Part shown: positions 27,023-33,550 of the stretch, one piece after another
Numbering within the stretch: position 1 is the first letter of the stretch
Layout of the letters: every line of letters begins with the position of its first letter
Assembly: GCA_910583845.1 (NCBI GenBank)
Contig: CAJUAB010000007.1
Location: 1-44,050, forward strand
Direction of reading: 5' to 3'
DNA length: 44,050 nt
From: an uncultured Acetatifactor sp.
GTDB taxonomy: Bacteria; Bacillota; Clostridia; Lachnospirales; Lachnospiraceae
Notes under the pieces: generated by a model
The model's input: the letters and a program-made list of their open reading frames with translations, nothing else
What the model was told of the DNA's origin: nothing
The model's database searches: none
Position numbers and translations under genes: made by a program

Positions 27023-27041
27023 TGTTACGATAAAAGTAACA
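27023..27041. promoter_or_regulatory. Candidate operator TGTTAC-N7-GTAACA
   Basis: A perfect six-base dyad (27023-27028 and 27036-27041) lies 25 bases upstream of the WYL start codon, in the divergent gap to the small-gene operon. Its size suits a dimeric repressor, and autoregulation by the WYL protein is the simplest reading. A second small dyad, GCTCA-GT-TGAGC, is at 27143-27154. Confidence 0.4.
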
Positions 27042-27200
27042 TATATTAAGGGAAAATGCAATAATTACTATAAATAAGGAACAGAATAAAATGATAACTG
27101 TTCACTGGCAGTTCCCTATAGATGGTAGTATAGTAAAGACAAGCTCAGTTGAGCAAACGAATTAAGAACAGAAAACATTAATTTTAAGGAGGAAACTATT

Positions 27201-27563
27201 ATGACAAGTAGAGAAACAGGTTTATGTAACGGAATCATTCATTCAGCTAGTGTAGCGGCGGCTGCTGTTGGTGGTGGCTTGGCACAGGTGCCAGCAAGTG
27301 ATAATTTAATAATTACACCAATCCAGTTAACCATGGCAGTGTCATTGGGAAAGGTATTTGGAATCACATTAGATCAGAGCGCAGCTAAAGCGGCGGTGGC
27401 CAGTGCAGCAGCAGCGACCGTTGGTCGAACAGCTTCTCAGATACTTATTGGTTGGATCCCAGGTGCGGGAAATATAATTAACGCAACTACAGCAGCAACA
27501 ATAACAGAGGCCATAGGTTGGATCATGGCAAAAGAGTTTGAAAGCCAGAGCGATTGGGCATAG
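27201..27563 (+). CDS. Small hydrophobic DUF697-like protein
   Basis: A 120-residue Ala/Gly-rich protein from ATG 27201 with AAGGAGG (27187-27193). The core, IITPIQLTMAVSLGKVFG then ASQILIGWIPGAGNIINA and EAIGWIMAKEF, resembles the hydrophobic DUF697/YcjF-type domain found at the end of some GTPases, here standing alone. It has two or three potential membrane-inserting helices. It leads an operon of five tiny genes divergent from the WYL regulator. Stand-alone forms could be membrane toxins or membrane-anchored effectors; this is inference. Confidence 0.65.
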   Translation: MTSRETGLCNGIIHSASVAAAAVGGGLAQVPASDNLIITPIQLTMAVSLGKVFGITLDQSAAKAAVASAAAATVGRTASQILIGWIPGAGNIINATTAATITEAIGWIMAKEFESQSDWA

Positions 27564-27579
27564 TGAAGGAGGGATTTGC

Positions 27580-27708
27580 ATGTTTTTCTTATTATCAGCG
27601 TTTGCGGTTGTTGCAGAAACCGCAGCAGCAGTAACCACGATTGGTATAGAAGCAGCTACAGCTACTACTTTGGGAACTATAGCAGCAGGGGGAACAACAA
27701 CAGCATAA
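27580..27708 (+). CDS. 42-residue hydrophobic small protein
   Basis: ATG 27580 has an excellent AAGGAGGG (27566-27573). The peptide starts FFLLSAFAVVAETAAAV and is rich in Ala, Thr and Gly to its end, without charged residues apart from three glutamates. It fits one transmembrane helix. It is the second gene of the small-gene operon, 16 bases after the DUF697-like gene. No family is recognised. The ribosome site and operon position support it as a real gene. Confidence 0.55.
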   Translation: MFFLLSAFAVVAETAAAVTTIGIEAATATTLGTIAAGGTTTA

Positions 27709-27767
27709 AATGTAGGAATAGTAGAAGCAGGAAAGAGTCTGGTAACAGATTAAAGGAGGTGATATTT

Positions 27768-27983
27768 ATGGTATTGGGTTTATTAAAAAAAGGTGATGAA
27801 GTATTAAATGTAACTAATGATTTTGTAGCTATTAAGAGAAAAAAAGGAGATGTGGATATTATTCCTATAATTAAGGACGGAGAGAGTTGGAGAGTGGATT
27901 TTGAGAGCATAGTTACCATTGGGTATGGAGATAACACAGTGATGCTTGAGAATAAAAATGGAGTACAGATAACCAATTTTTAG
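27768..27983 (+). CDS. 71-residue small soluble protein, unknown
   Basis: ATG 27768 is preceded by AAAGGAGGTGA (27752-27762), a near-perfect ribosome site. The sequence, VLGLLKKGDEVLNVTNDFVAIKRKKGDV and later VTIGYGDNTVMLENKNGVQI, looks like a small beta-barrel or SH3-like fold. No family is recognised. It lies between the hydrophobic peptides and the next small gene in one operon. Confidence 0.6.
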   Translation: MVLGLLKKGDEVLNVTNDFVAIKRKKGDVDIIPIIKDGESWRVDFESIVTIGYGDNTVMLENKNGVQITNF

Positions 27984-27995
27984 GAGGTGAAGCTT

Positions 27996-28199
27996 ATGGC
28001 AGGAACGAAAGATAATGCCGTTGTTGCGGTTATTGGAGATTTAACAATTGAGCAGGCAGCCCAGATGACAAAGGAGATAATGAAAGCCAAGAGAAAGTAT
28101 GCACCAAATGGAAGAGGGACTATAGCCTGTGGAAAAAAGAGCGATGTAGGTGGATTGCTTCAAACAGGAAAACTTAAACAGTTAGAAAGGAAGGGATAA
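27996..28199 (+). CDS. 67-residue small basic protein, unknown
   Basis: ATG 27996 follows AGGAGGTGA (27982-27990); the GTG at 27987 lies inside that site and is not the start. The protein (AGTKDNAVVAVIGDLTIEQAAQMTKEIM, then basic AKRKYAPNGRG) probably has one long helix and a basic tail that may touch nucleic acid. It ends one base before the HNH gene, so both are translationally coupled. Confidence 0.6.
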   Translation: MAGTKDNAVVAVIGDLTIEQAAQMTKEIMKAKRKYAPNGRGTIACGKKSDVGGLLQTGKLKQLERKG

Positions 28200-28200
28200 T

Positions 28201-28419
28201 ATGGCTACTAGAGAAAGAGCGCATTGTGTTGCTCAAAGAAAGGGAAAAGAAAGAGATTTGTATACTTGTCAGATTTGCGGTTCTACCAATCATATAGAGG
28301 GGCATCATATTATGAATTACCAGTATGGTGGGGCAGCAACTGTTGATAATATTGTGACTTTGTGTCAGAAGTGTCATAAGCAGGTACATAGAGGAAACAT
28401 TGATATTTTGAAGATATAA
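28201..28419 (+). CDS. Compact HNH endonuclease
   Basis: A 72-residue HNH nuclease, close to the minimum size. It shows CQICG, then EGHHIM (catalytic His), NYQYGG, NIVTLCQKCHKQVH: the zinc-binding CxxC pairs and the H-N-H triad are all present. The start is ATG 28201 behind AAGGAAGGG. There is no target-recognition domain, so specificity would have to come from a partner. It is the last gene of the five-gene small operon, which makes it the likely effector of that operon, or its cargo if the operon is a homing-type element. Confidence 0.85.
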   Translation: MATRERAHCVAQRKGKERDLYTCQICGSTNHIEGHHIMNYQYGGAATVDNIVTLCQKCHKQVHRGNIDILKI

Positions 28420-28724
28420 GGAAATGCTATAAACCTATAACTTGATATTGCACTTGTAAATTTGTGAAATTGCCTTATATTTGGAAAGAGGTGCTTTTAT
28501 GTGAAGAATTGAAATGAAAACTGAGAGAAATAGGGAAAGCGCTTGGGGAAAGAAAACGAAACTAGGAAAGAGTAGTAGTTTTTATTTGAGGTAATGAGAT
28601 TGATTGAAGAAATGGGAGTCGTGGCAATCGCTGTATTCAGTCTTATGTACCTTTCGGCGGAATGTATTACTATAGTCCGCAGGGTCATGCTGGACTGCAT
28701 AATTGCAACCCATGAATCAGAAGG
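28420..28724. other. Non-coding or degenerate junction stretch
   Basis: No supported gene is seen. The stretch joins the small-gene operon to the truncated exporter. The frame of the exporter continues upstream as FGGMYYYSPQGHAGLHNCNP before a TGA at about 28711, which is not transporter sequence and shows that unrelated DNA abuts the transporter fragment. Confidence 0.5.
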
Positions 28725-29981
28725 GTGTTCCTTAATGCGCCTTGGATTATGGCGGGCATTATGTTCCTTTACTTTGCTTTTACGGTTGTAATCTCTGCGT
28801 TCCAGATCCGCTCACAAAATGGGATTAGGGAGAAGGTTGTAAAGCAGAAGAATTCACTGGACGGGCAAATCTGCCAATCAAACTCCAACCTGGAGCTGAT
28901 CAGGGGAATGGATGCGGAAGAGTATGAAAAAAGAAGGCTTGTGCCGAGCATACTTAACATCAGCAGGACAGAGAAAAGGGATCATAGATATATGGGTACA
29001 TTTGACTGTTTCAAGCAGTTGTGCAAGATTTCTTTCCAGGTGATTTTGCTTGTTGCATCAATATTGCTGATCGCGGATGGAAGGATGTCGGCAGGCTCAG
29101 TCATTACGGTCTGCTTTCTGTTCCAGCAGCTTGTGAAACCAATCGATGAAGTGTACCGGTTCATGGATGAAACGGCATCCTCTGTTGTAAAGGCAAAGGC
29201 ACTTATGGAAGTGGCCGCAAGCCCTTCAGATGAGATCTTTGAAATTAAGTCATCGCATGCGGAAATGATTGGTGATAGTATTCATCTTGAGAACGTAATG
29301 ATAACAAATCCTGAAAAAAGTAAAAAACTGGCCTGGTATGAGAATGTCGTAATCCCTTGTGGAAAAAAGATAGCCCTCCAGGGCGCAAACGGATGTGGCA
29401 AAACCAGCCTGGTCCGCAGCCTGAACCGATATTATCCGCATACGGATGGTCGTATTACCTTATTTGGGAGGGACCAGGAAAGCTATTCACAAAAGGAACT
29501 GACAGAAATGATTTATTACACGCCACAGGTCTCATTCTTCATTGCCGGAACAATACGCGACAATCTGCTGTATGGGATTGAAAGAGAGATAGCTGATGAT
29601 GAGCTTATCGAAGCATTGGAAAAGGTATATCTTGTTGGAAGCGGACATAAAGACACTGTCATCCGCAAAGATTCAAAAGATGCTCTGGATTTTGTGATTG
29701 GTGAAAAAGTGGAAGAGCTTTCAGGGGGAATGAAGCAAAGGCTTTCCCTTGCCAGGGCTTTCCTGCGCCTCCCTAAGATGTTTATATTCGACGAGATTAC
29801 TGCCAATCTGGATGAAAAGGCAACAAACTATGTTCTTGCAAATATTGAGGAATATGCAAAGAAGATTGGTGCCGGCATTGTATATATATCGCACGACCAG
29901 AAAGTCGTTGACCGCTGTGATGAGATCATTGCGCTTAAGAATAAACTGCGTATGGATGTGTCTGTAAAGGTAGCCGTCTGA
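28725..29981 (+). pseudogene. ABC exporter (fused membrane and ATPase domains), N-terminus lost
   Basis: About 418 residues of a transporter that is normally near 570-600. The reading frame opens at transmembrane helix 4 (IMAGIMFLYFAFTVVISAF), continues through the long cytoplasmic helix (ELIRGMDAEEYEKRR), helices 5-6 and a complete ATPase: Walker A GANGCGKTS, signature LSGGMKQRLSLARA, Walker B MFIFDEITANLD and H-loop SHD. Helices 1-3 are missing and a stop codon lies just upstream, so export function is probably lost even though the ATPase half is intact. GTG 28725 has no convincing ribosome site. It may once have exported a peptide made by the following unknown genes. Confidence 0.65.
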
Positions 29982-30078
29982 TTGGGAGAAGAGGACAGCC
30001 CCTCCCCGAAAGGCGAAGAAATGAGGGAGTATAATGTAGCTATCAACTGGTTGAAAACAATTAAGGAGGGTGACTGCC

Positions 30079-30357
30079 ATGAAGGTTTTTGGAGAAAATA
30101 CGAAGGCAAGGAGAATGGAAGGGAGAGAAAGACATATGTTGAGGGAACACGGTTCGGGACATCATATCCCGCCTCACGAAAGGAAGGCGATGATGCATAT
30201 CGGATTCACGGAGCAGGATTGGGGGCTGCTTAAGGACGTGTTTGGGGACGAGGATACGGCAATGGCAGCGGCGGCAATTATCCAGGATGCCCCACCGGAA
30301 ATCCAGATCCTTGCCGTTCAAGTCATGAACATGATTGAAAAGGAGGCTGTATGGTGA
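30079..30357 (+). CDS. 92-residue protein of unknown function
   Basis: ATG 30079 is preceded by AAGGAGGG (30063-30070). The N-terminal third is basic and histidine-rich (RRMEGRERHMLREHGSGHHIPPHERK). The rest is predicted helical (FTEQDWGLLKDVFGDEDTAMAAAAII). No family is recognised. It lies in line with the exporter fragment and the following genes, and a further short frame overlaps its end. Confidence 0.55.
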   Translation: MKVFGENTKARRMEGRERHMLREHGSGHHIPPHERKAMMHIGFTEQDWGLLKDVFGDEDTAMAAAAIIQDAPPEIQILAVQVMNMIEKEAVW

Positions 30358-30460
30358 TGCAGGGGAACGTTTTGTGGACATCCTTAACACATCACCGGAT
30401 GAAATTGCCGTTATCTCAAGGCTGATTGCTTATTTGAAAATGAAGAGGGAGGGTGAATAG
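30335..30460 (+). CDS. Possible 41-residue overlapping small gene
   Basis: The frame beginning TTG 30335 reads KRRLYGDAGERFVDILNTSP and EIAVISRLIAYLKMKREGE, which looks like real protein. It fills the gap between the 92-residue gene and the next gene exactly. ATG 30351 behind AAAAGGAGG is in a different frame that closes after 24 codons. So either the start is the unusual TTG, or a one-base shift separates the ATG from its frame. Confidence 0.3.
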   Translation: MKRRLYGDAGERFVDILNTSPDEIAVISRLIAYLKMKREGE

Positions 30461-30461
30461 G

Positions 30462-31046
30462 ATGGATATGCAGAAGACGGCAAGGGAAATCGGTCTGTTT
30501 GAATCTGCGGTCAATCTGTCCGGGGTAAGCGCAAGCGCTGATGTCGTGCAGAAGCTGGGGGGATCCATGCCCCTTCCGGATAAGGGCATAAAAGACAGGG
30601 TGTGCAGTATTGCAAAATGGCTTCTTGGGTTCAACAAAAAGAAATATATGTTTCTGATGCCGGAGATTGCCATAGTGGAAGAAATGTCAAGGCAGGCAAG
30701 CAAGGCGGTGGAAGCCATCATTGCAATCCCGTGTGACTTGAACCCGGAATTAAAGGAGCGCCTTAAAAGCAATTTGTCGCATGATATTGAAGTTACAATC
30801 CTTGAGGAACCATATTTTCCAGAAGCCTTTTTCCCTGGAAACAGCGTGATGGTGATAAGCGGTTATTCAGGGGGAGGCCGGGCAATGGTTCTTCACGATA
30901 CATACAGGATGGTCGAGCATTACAGCGGATTTCTTGGAAAGAAAGTGTTTATTCCATATGTGGAGCTTAAAATGTCAGACCGTTATGATGGGTGGATGGA
31001 AATGGGACAGCAGAGGATAAATCAGAAATGGAGGGCTGAGCCATGA
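30462..31046 (+). CDS. 194-residue protein of unknown function
   Basis: ATG 30462 follows GAGGGAGGGTGAA. The soluble alpha/beta-looking protein has a basic stretch (AKWLLGFNKKKYMFLMPEIAIVEE), then VEAIIAIPCDLNPELKERL, ILEEPYFPEAFFPGNSVMVISGY with GGGRAMVLHDTYRM, and FIPYVELKMSDRYDGWMEMG. I do not recognise the family. Its TGA overlaps the ATG of the permease gene (ATGA), so the two are translationally coupled and probably act together. Confidence 0.6.
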   Translation: MDMQKTAREIGLFESAVNLSGVSASADVVQKLGGSMPLPDKGIKDRVCSIAKWLLGFNKKKYMFLMPEIAIVEEMSRQASKAVEAIIAIPCDLNPELKERLKSNLSHDIEVTILEEPYFPEAFFPGNSVMVISGYSGGGRAMVLHDTYRMVEHYSGFLGKKVFIPYVELKMSDRYDGWMEMGQQRINQKWRAEP

Positions 31047-32362
31047 CGAATGTTATAAGCATTGATAGGAGCATAATAGTCACGAAGAAAAAATCAGGCG
31101 GCAAAGTGAGATTGATCCTCGAAAAGCTGGGCAGAGGCGGCTCGCTCATTCTGATTGCCACGATGTTTGTCATAGGCAGCCTGATAGCGCTTTTTTGTGG
31201 CATCCCTGTTAAAAATGTCACGGCCAATTATTCCTATGATGTCCTGGCTATCCTGATTGTCATGGAGTTGTTTACGGACCTCATTGCTGAAACGGGGATC
31301 ATGCAGCTGCTGGCAATAAAAATTGCGGAATTGTCTAAAGGGCGTAAGAGTATGTGCCTTATGATGTTTGGTGGGATGATGTTTATGCTCTCATCTTGCT
31401 TGAATAATATCACTGCAGTTATGATGATTTTACCCATCGTATTCGTGCTGTTGAAGACTTTGGAAGTAGACAAGAAATATGTATGTGTGTTTTTTGCAGC
31501 AATCTTGTCCCTTTCGAATACAGGGGGAGCAGCCTCACCGATTGGGGACTTTCCCGCTATCATAATAATGACTAGCGGAATTACGAGCTTTTTGGGTTAT
31601 CTTACACATGCATTCCCGCTTTTTGCCCTTACATCGCTGGCGTCGGCAATGGTTTGGGGGTTGAGCGTAAAGAAAGAGAATGATGACGGCGCGGTCAGGA
31701 AGCTAGCAATTATGAATTTGAAAAGCCAGTATAAAAACATTGAAATTCGTTTTGATGTATTAAAATGGCTGGCAGTTGTCTTTGGTGGGATGTTTTTAGC
31801 CATGGTATCGCCTGAAATTATTGCAGTGCTTGGTTATGTGATTGCCATGGTGATATGCTCGGTAAAGAAGATAAAAGTCGGCCAGACGATGGATTTAAAG
31901 TCTGTTCTGACGATTGCATCATTTTTGTTTTTTGCCCAGGTAATCAGCCAGACAGGGGTATTAAGCGAGATGGCAGCGCTTCTACAAAGCAACATTGAGA
32001 ACCCGAAATTATTAATTATGGCAATCATGTTTATTGCATTCGTTGTTGCGGGTGTTTTCAGTGCGGGACCTGCCGCTGCGGCAATGATGCCGGTTATAGT
32101 GCAGATTTGCAATGGACCTTTGAGTACACAGGCGGACTGGATTGCTGTTGCTTATGCAGCTGCAATATGTTCGGGCAGTTCCATGTTCATGCATAGTGCA
32201 ACGGCGGGATTTATTTTGTCTAGTAAAGTGAATAATGCAAATATTACAGATGAAGGAGGAAAAAACGTAAACTGGGGCGTTGGACAATACTTAAAATATG
32301 GACTTATCAACTATGGCATTCAGATTATTATTGCATTGGCTGTAATGGTGGTCATTCTGTAG
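31043..32362 (+). CDS. Ion-transporter-superfamily permease (ArsB/NhaD/SLC13-like)
   Basis: A 439-residue membrane protein with about ten to eleven hydrophobic segments. It contains SCLNNITAVMMILPIVFVLL and SNTGGAASPIGDFPAIIIM, the two Asn/Thr-Gly-Pro-containing re-entrant regions that mark the IT superfamily (arsenite, citrate, Na+/H+ NhaD-type carriers). A second half repeats the pattern (SAGPAAAAMMPVIVQI, CSGSSMFMHSATAGFIL). The substrate cannot be told from sequence. It is coupled to the unknown gene upstream. Its stop codon at 32360-32362 lies directly against a truncated IS200-like transposase. Confidence 0.7.
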   Translation: MTNVISIDRSIIVTKKKSGGKVRLILEKLGRGGSLILIATMFVIGSLIALFCGIPVKNVTANYSYDVLAILIVMELFTDLIAETGIMQLLAIKIAELSKGRKSMCLMMFGGMMFMLSSCLNNITAVMMILPIVFVLLKTLEVDKKYVCVFFAAILSLSNTGGAASPIGDFPAIIIMTSGITSFLGYLTHAFPLFALTSLASAMVWGLSVKKENDDGAVRKLAIMNLKSQYKNIEIRFDVLKWLAVVFGGMFLAMVSPEIIAVLGYVIAMVICSVKKIKVGQTMDLKSVLTIASFLFFAQVISQTGVLSEMAALLQSNIENPKLLIMAIMFIAFVVAGVFSAGPAAAAMMPVIVQICNGPLSTQADWIAVAYAAAICSGSSMFMHSATAGFILSSKVNNANITDEGGKNVNWGVGQYLKYGLINYGIQIIIALAVMVVIL

Positions 32363-32368
32363 AAAGAT

Positions 32369-32731
32369 ATGTATGTAAGGGAAATTATCAGCACATTATG
32401 CAAATACAAAAATGTGGATATAATTGCAGGTGCAGTGTGCATAGACTATGTACATTTAAGCGTGGCAATTCCACCAAAATTAAGTATATAAAATTTTATG
32501 AGATACTTAAAAGGGAAGAGTACAAAAGAAGTATTCAGAAGATGTCCGGAGGTGAAGAAACAGTTGTGGGGAGGAAAATTCTGGTCATCAGGATACTATG
32601 TAGCGATGGTGAGTGAACATGGAAATGAAGATGTTATAGGGAATTACATAAAAAATCAGGGAAATAAGTATAAGAAACTATTTCGAAGAAAAGAAATAGC
32701 AGGACAGATGAGTATATTTGATGGAATGTAG
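32369..32731 (+). pseudogene. tnpA: IS200-like Y1 transposase, broken
   Basis: The frame from 32369 reads VREIISTLCKYKNVDIIAGA, DYVHLSVAIPPKLSI, stop (TAA 32489-32491), then NFMRYLKGKSTKEVFRR, LWGGKFWSSGYYVAMV. This is an IS200/IS605 TnpA. The N-terminal 25-30 residues are missing, an in-frame stop splits it, and the HUH motif reads YVH instead of HVH. The catalytic Tyr region (GYYVA) is still visible. It cannot transpose on its own. Confidence 0.75.
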
Positions 32732-32754
32732 AGGAAGAGAGAAGGAAGCGCCCA

Positions 32755-32853
32755 TACCCCGCTTTTACAGATGCGCAGGCAGATGTAAAAGGCAAGTACT
32801 GTGAGCGGTGACGTAGGAACCGAGCACAGTACTTGAGTGCTTGCACCGGGGTA
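32755..32853 (+). repeat. Nested three-helix structure, probable IS200-type right end
   Basis: An outer pair TACCCCG/CGGGGTA (32755-32761, 32847-32853) encloses two perfect hairpins, CTTTTACA/TGTAAAAG (32762-32769, 32784-32791) and AAGTACTGTG/CACAGTACTT (32794-32803, 32825-32834). It lies just after the transposase remnant, where the subterminal hairpin of IS200/IS605 elements is expected. A compact three-way junction is more elaborate than the single hairpin typical of IS200, so a separate structured RNA is possible. Confidence 0.5.
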
Positions 32854-32896
32854 GTTGATTTATGGTTTTAAGAGAAAAACTGTGGAGGTGTTGTTT

Positions 32897-32974
32897 ATGA
32901 TGGAGAAAAGTTTTTACAAGGTTGGAATCCTATATGATAACACAAAAGATGCATTAGCTAATTTTTATGAATAA
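32897..32974 (+). CDS. 25-codon open frame, possible gene fragment
   Basis: ATG 32897 has a good GGAGGTG (32884-32890) and reads EKSFYKVGILYDNTKDALANF before a TAA. It may be the surviving 5' end of a gene cut off by the IS insertion. No homology is evident. Confidence 0.25.
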   Translation: MMEKSFYKVGILYDNTKDALANFYE

Positions 32975-33145
32975 AATTTACAAACATACTTGACAATACT
33001 GCTCTGAACGGATCATCCGGCACAATGTAAAAAGGGCAAGACGCAGGATGCGTGGATCAAATGGGCCGGGCTGAATGTAGTTATAGTCCAAAAGCCAGCC
33101 GAAGGGAGTACTGGTCGGGAAGCCGTAGAAAAATTATTTTGGATC

Positions 33146-33173
33146 TTGACTTCTGCCCCATACAGAGTATAAT
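33146..33173 (+). promoter_or_regulatory. Sigma-A promoter upstream of the alpha-xylosidase
   Basis: TTGACT (33146-33151), a 16-base spacer and TATAAT (33168-33173). It is the strongest-looking promoter in this stretch and points to the yicI-like gene through a leader of about 370 bases. Confidence 0.6.
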
Positions 33174-33338
33174 AAATGCAGAACATAAGTTCGGAATTCA
33201 AACTGTGAAAGAACCCGGTTTGCGCAGCTGATTTTAAAATGCTGGATGAATCTGGCTTTTTATGATATGATGAATTTTATATACAGCAGGAAAATGCATA
33301 AGAAGAGCGTTTCCGGCAGAAACAGAGAGGGGAGAGAT

Positions 33339-33530
33339 ATGGCCGATGAGAAATATACAGAGAACCAGCCCTTGAAAGAGATGATGTGCCGGATTGGTGA
33401 AAATGTGTTTGCCTTAAAAAGCGCTGATTGCCACGGAACTGCTGTTTGATTTTCAAAAGGGAAAGAGGCTGACCTGGACGGATATAGTACCGGGAAAGAT
33501 CAACTGCTTCCGGCTGAGACAAAAACATAG
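33339..33530 (+). pseudogene. Short frame with frameshift in the yicI leader
   Basis: ATG 33339 behind GAGGGGAGAG reads ADEKYTENQPLKEMMCRIG and closes at 33449. A neighbouring frame continues with ATELLFDFQKGKRLTWTDI and GKINCFRLRQKHRKW up to the yicI start. This suggests one small gene with a single-base shift near 33420. No family is recognised. Confidence 0.3.
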
Positions 33531-33550
33531 AAAATGGAGGAGGACATGCA

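Noticed and set aside
28594..28791. 65-codon frame with some hydrophobic sequence
   Set aside because: It overlaps the exporter frame, shows no family features and lies at a rearranged junction.
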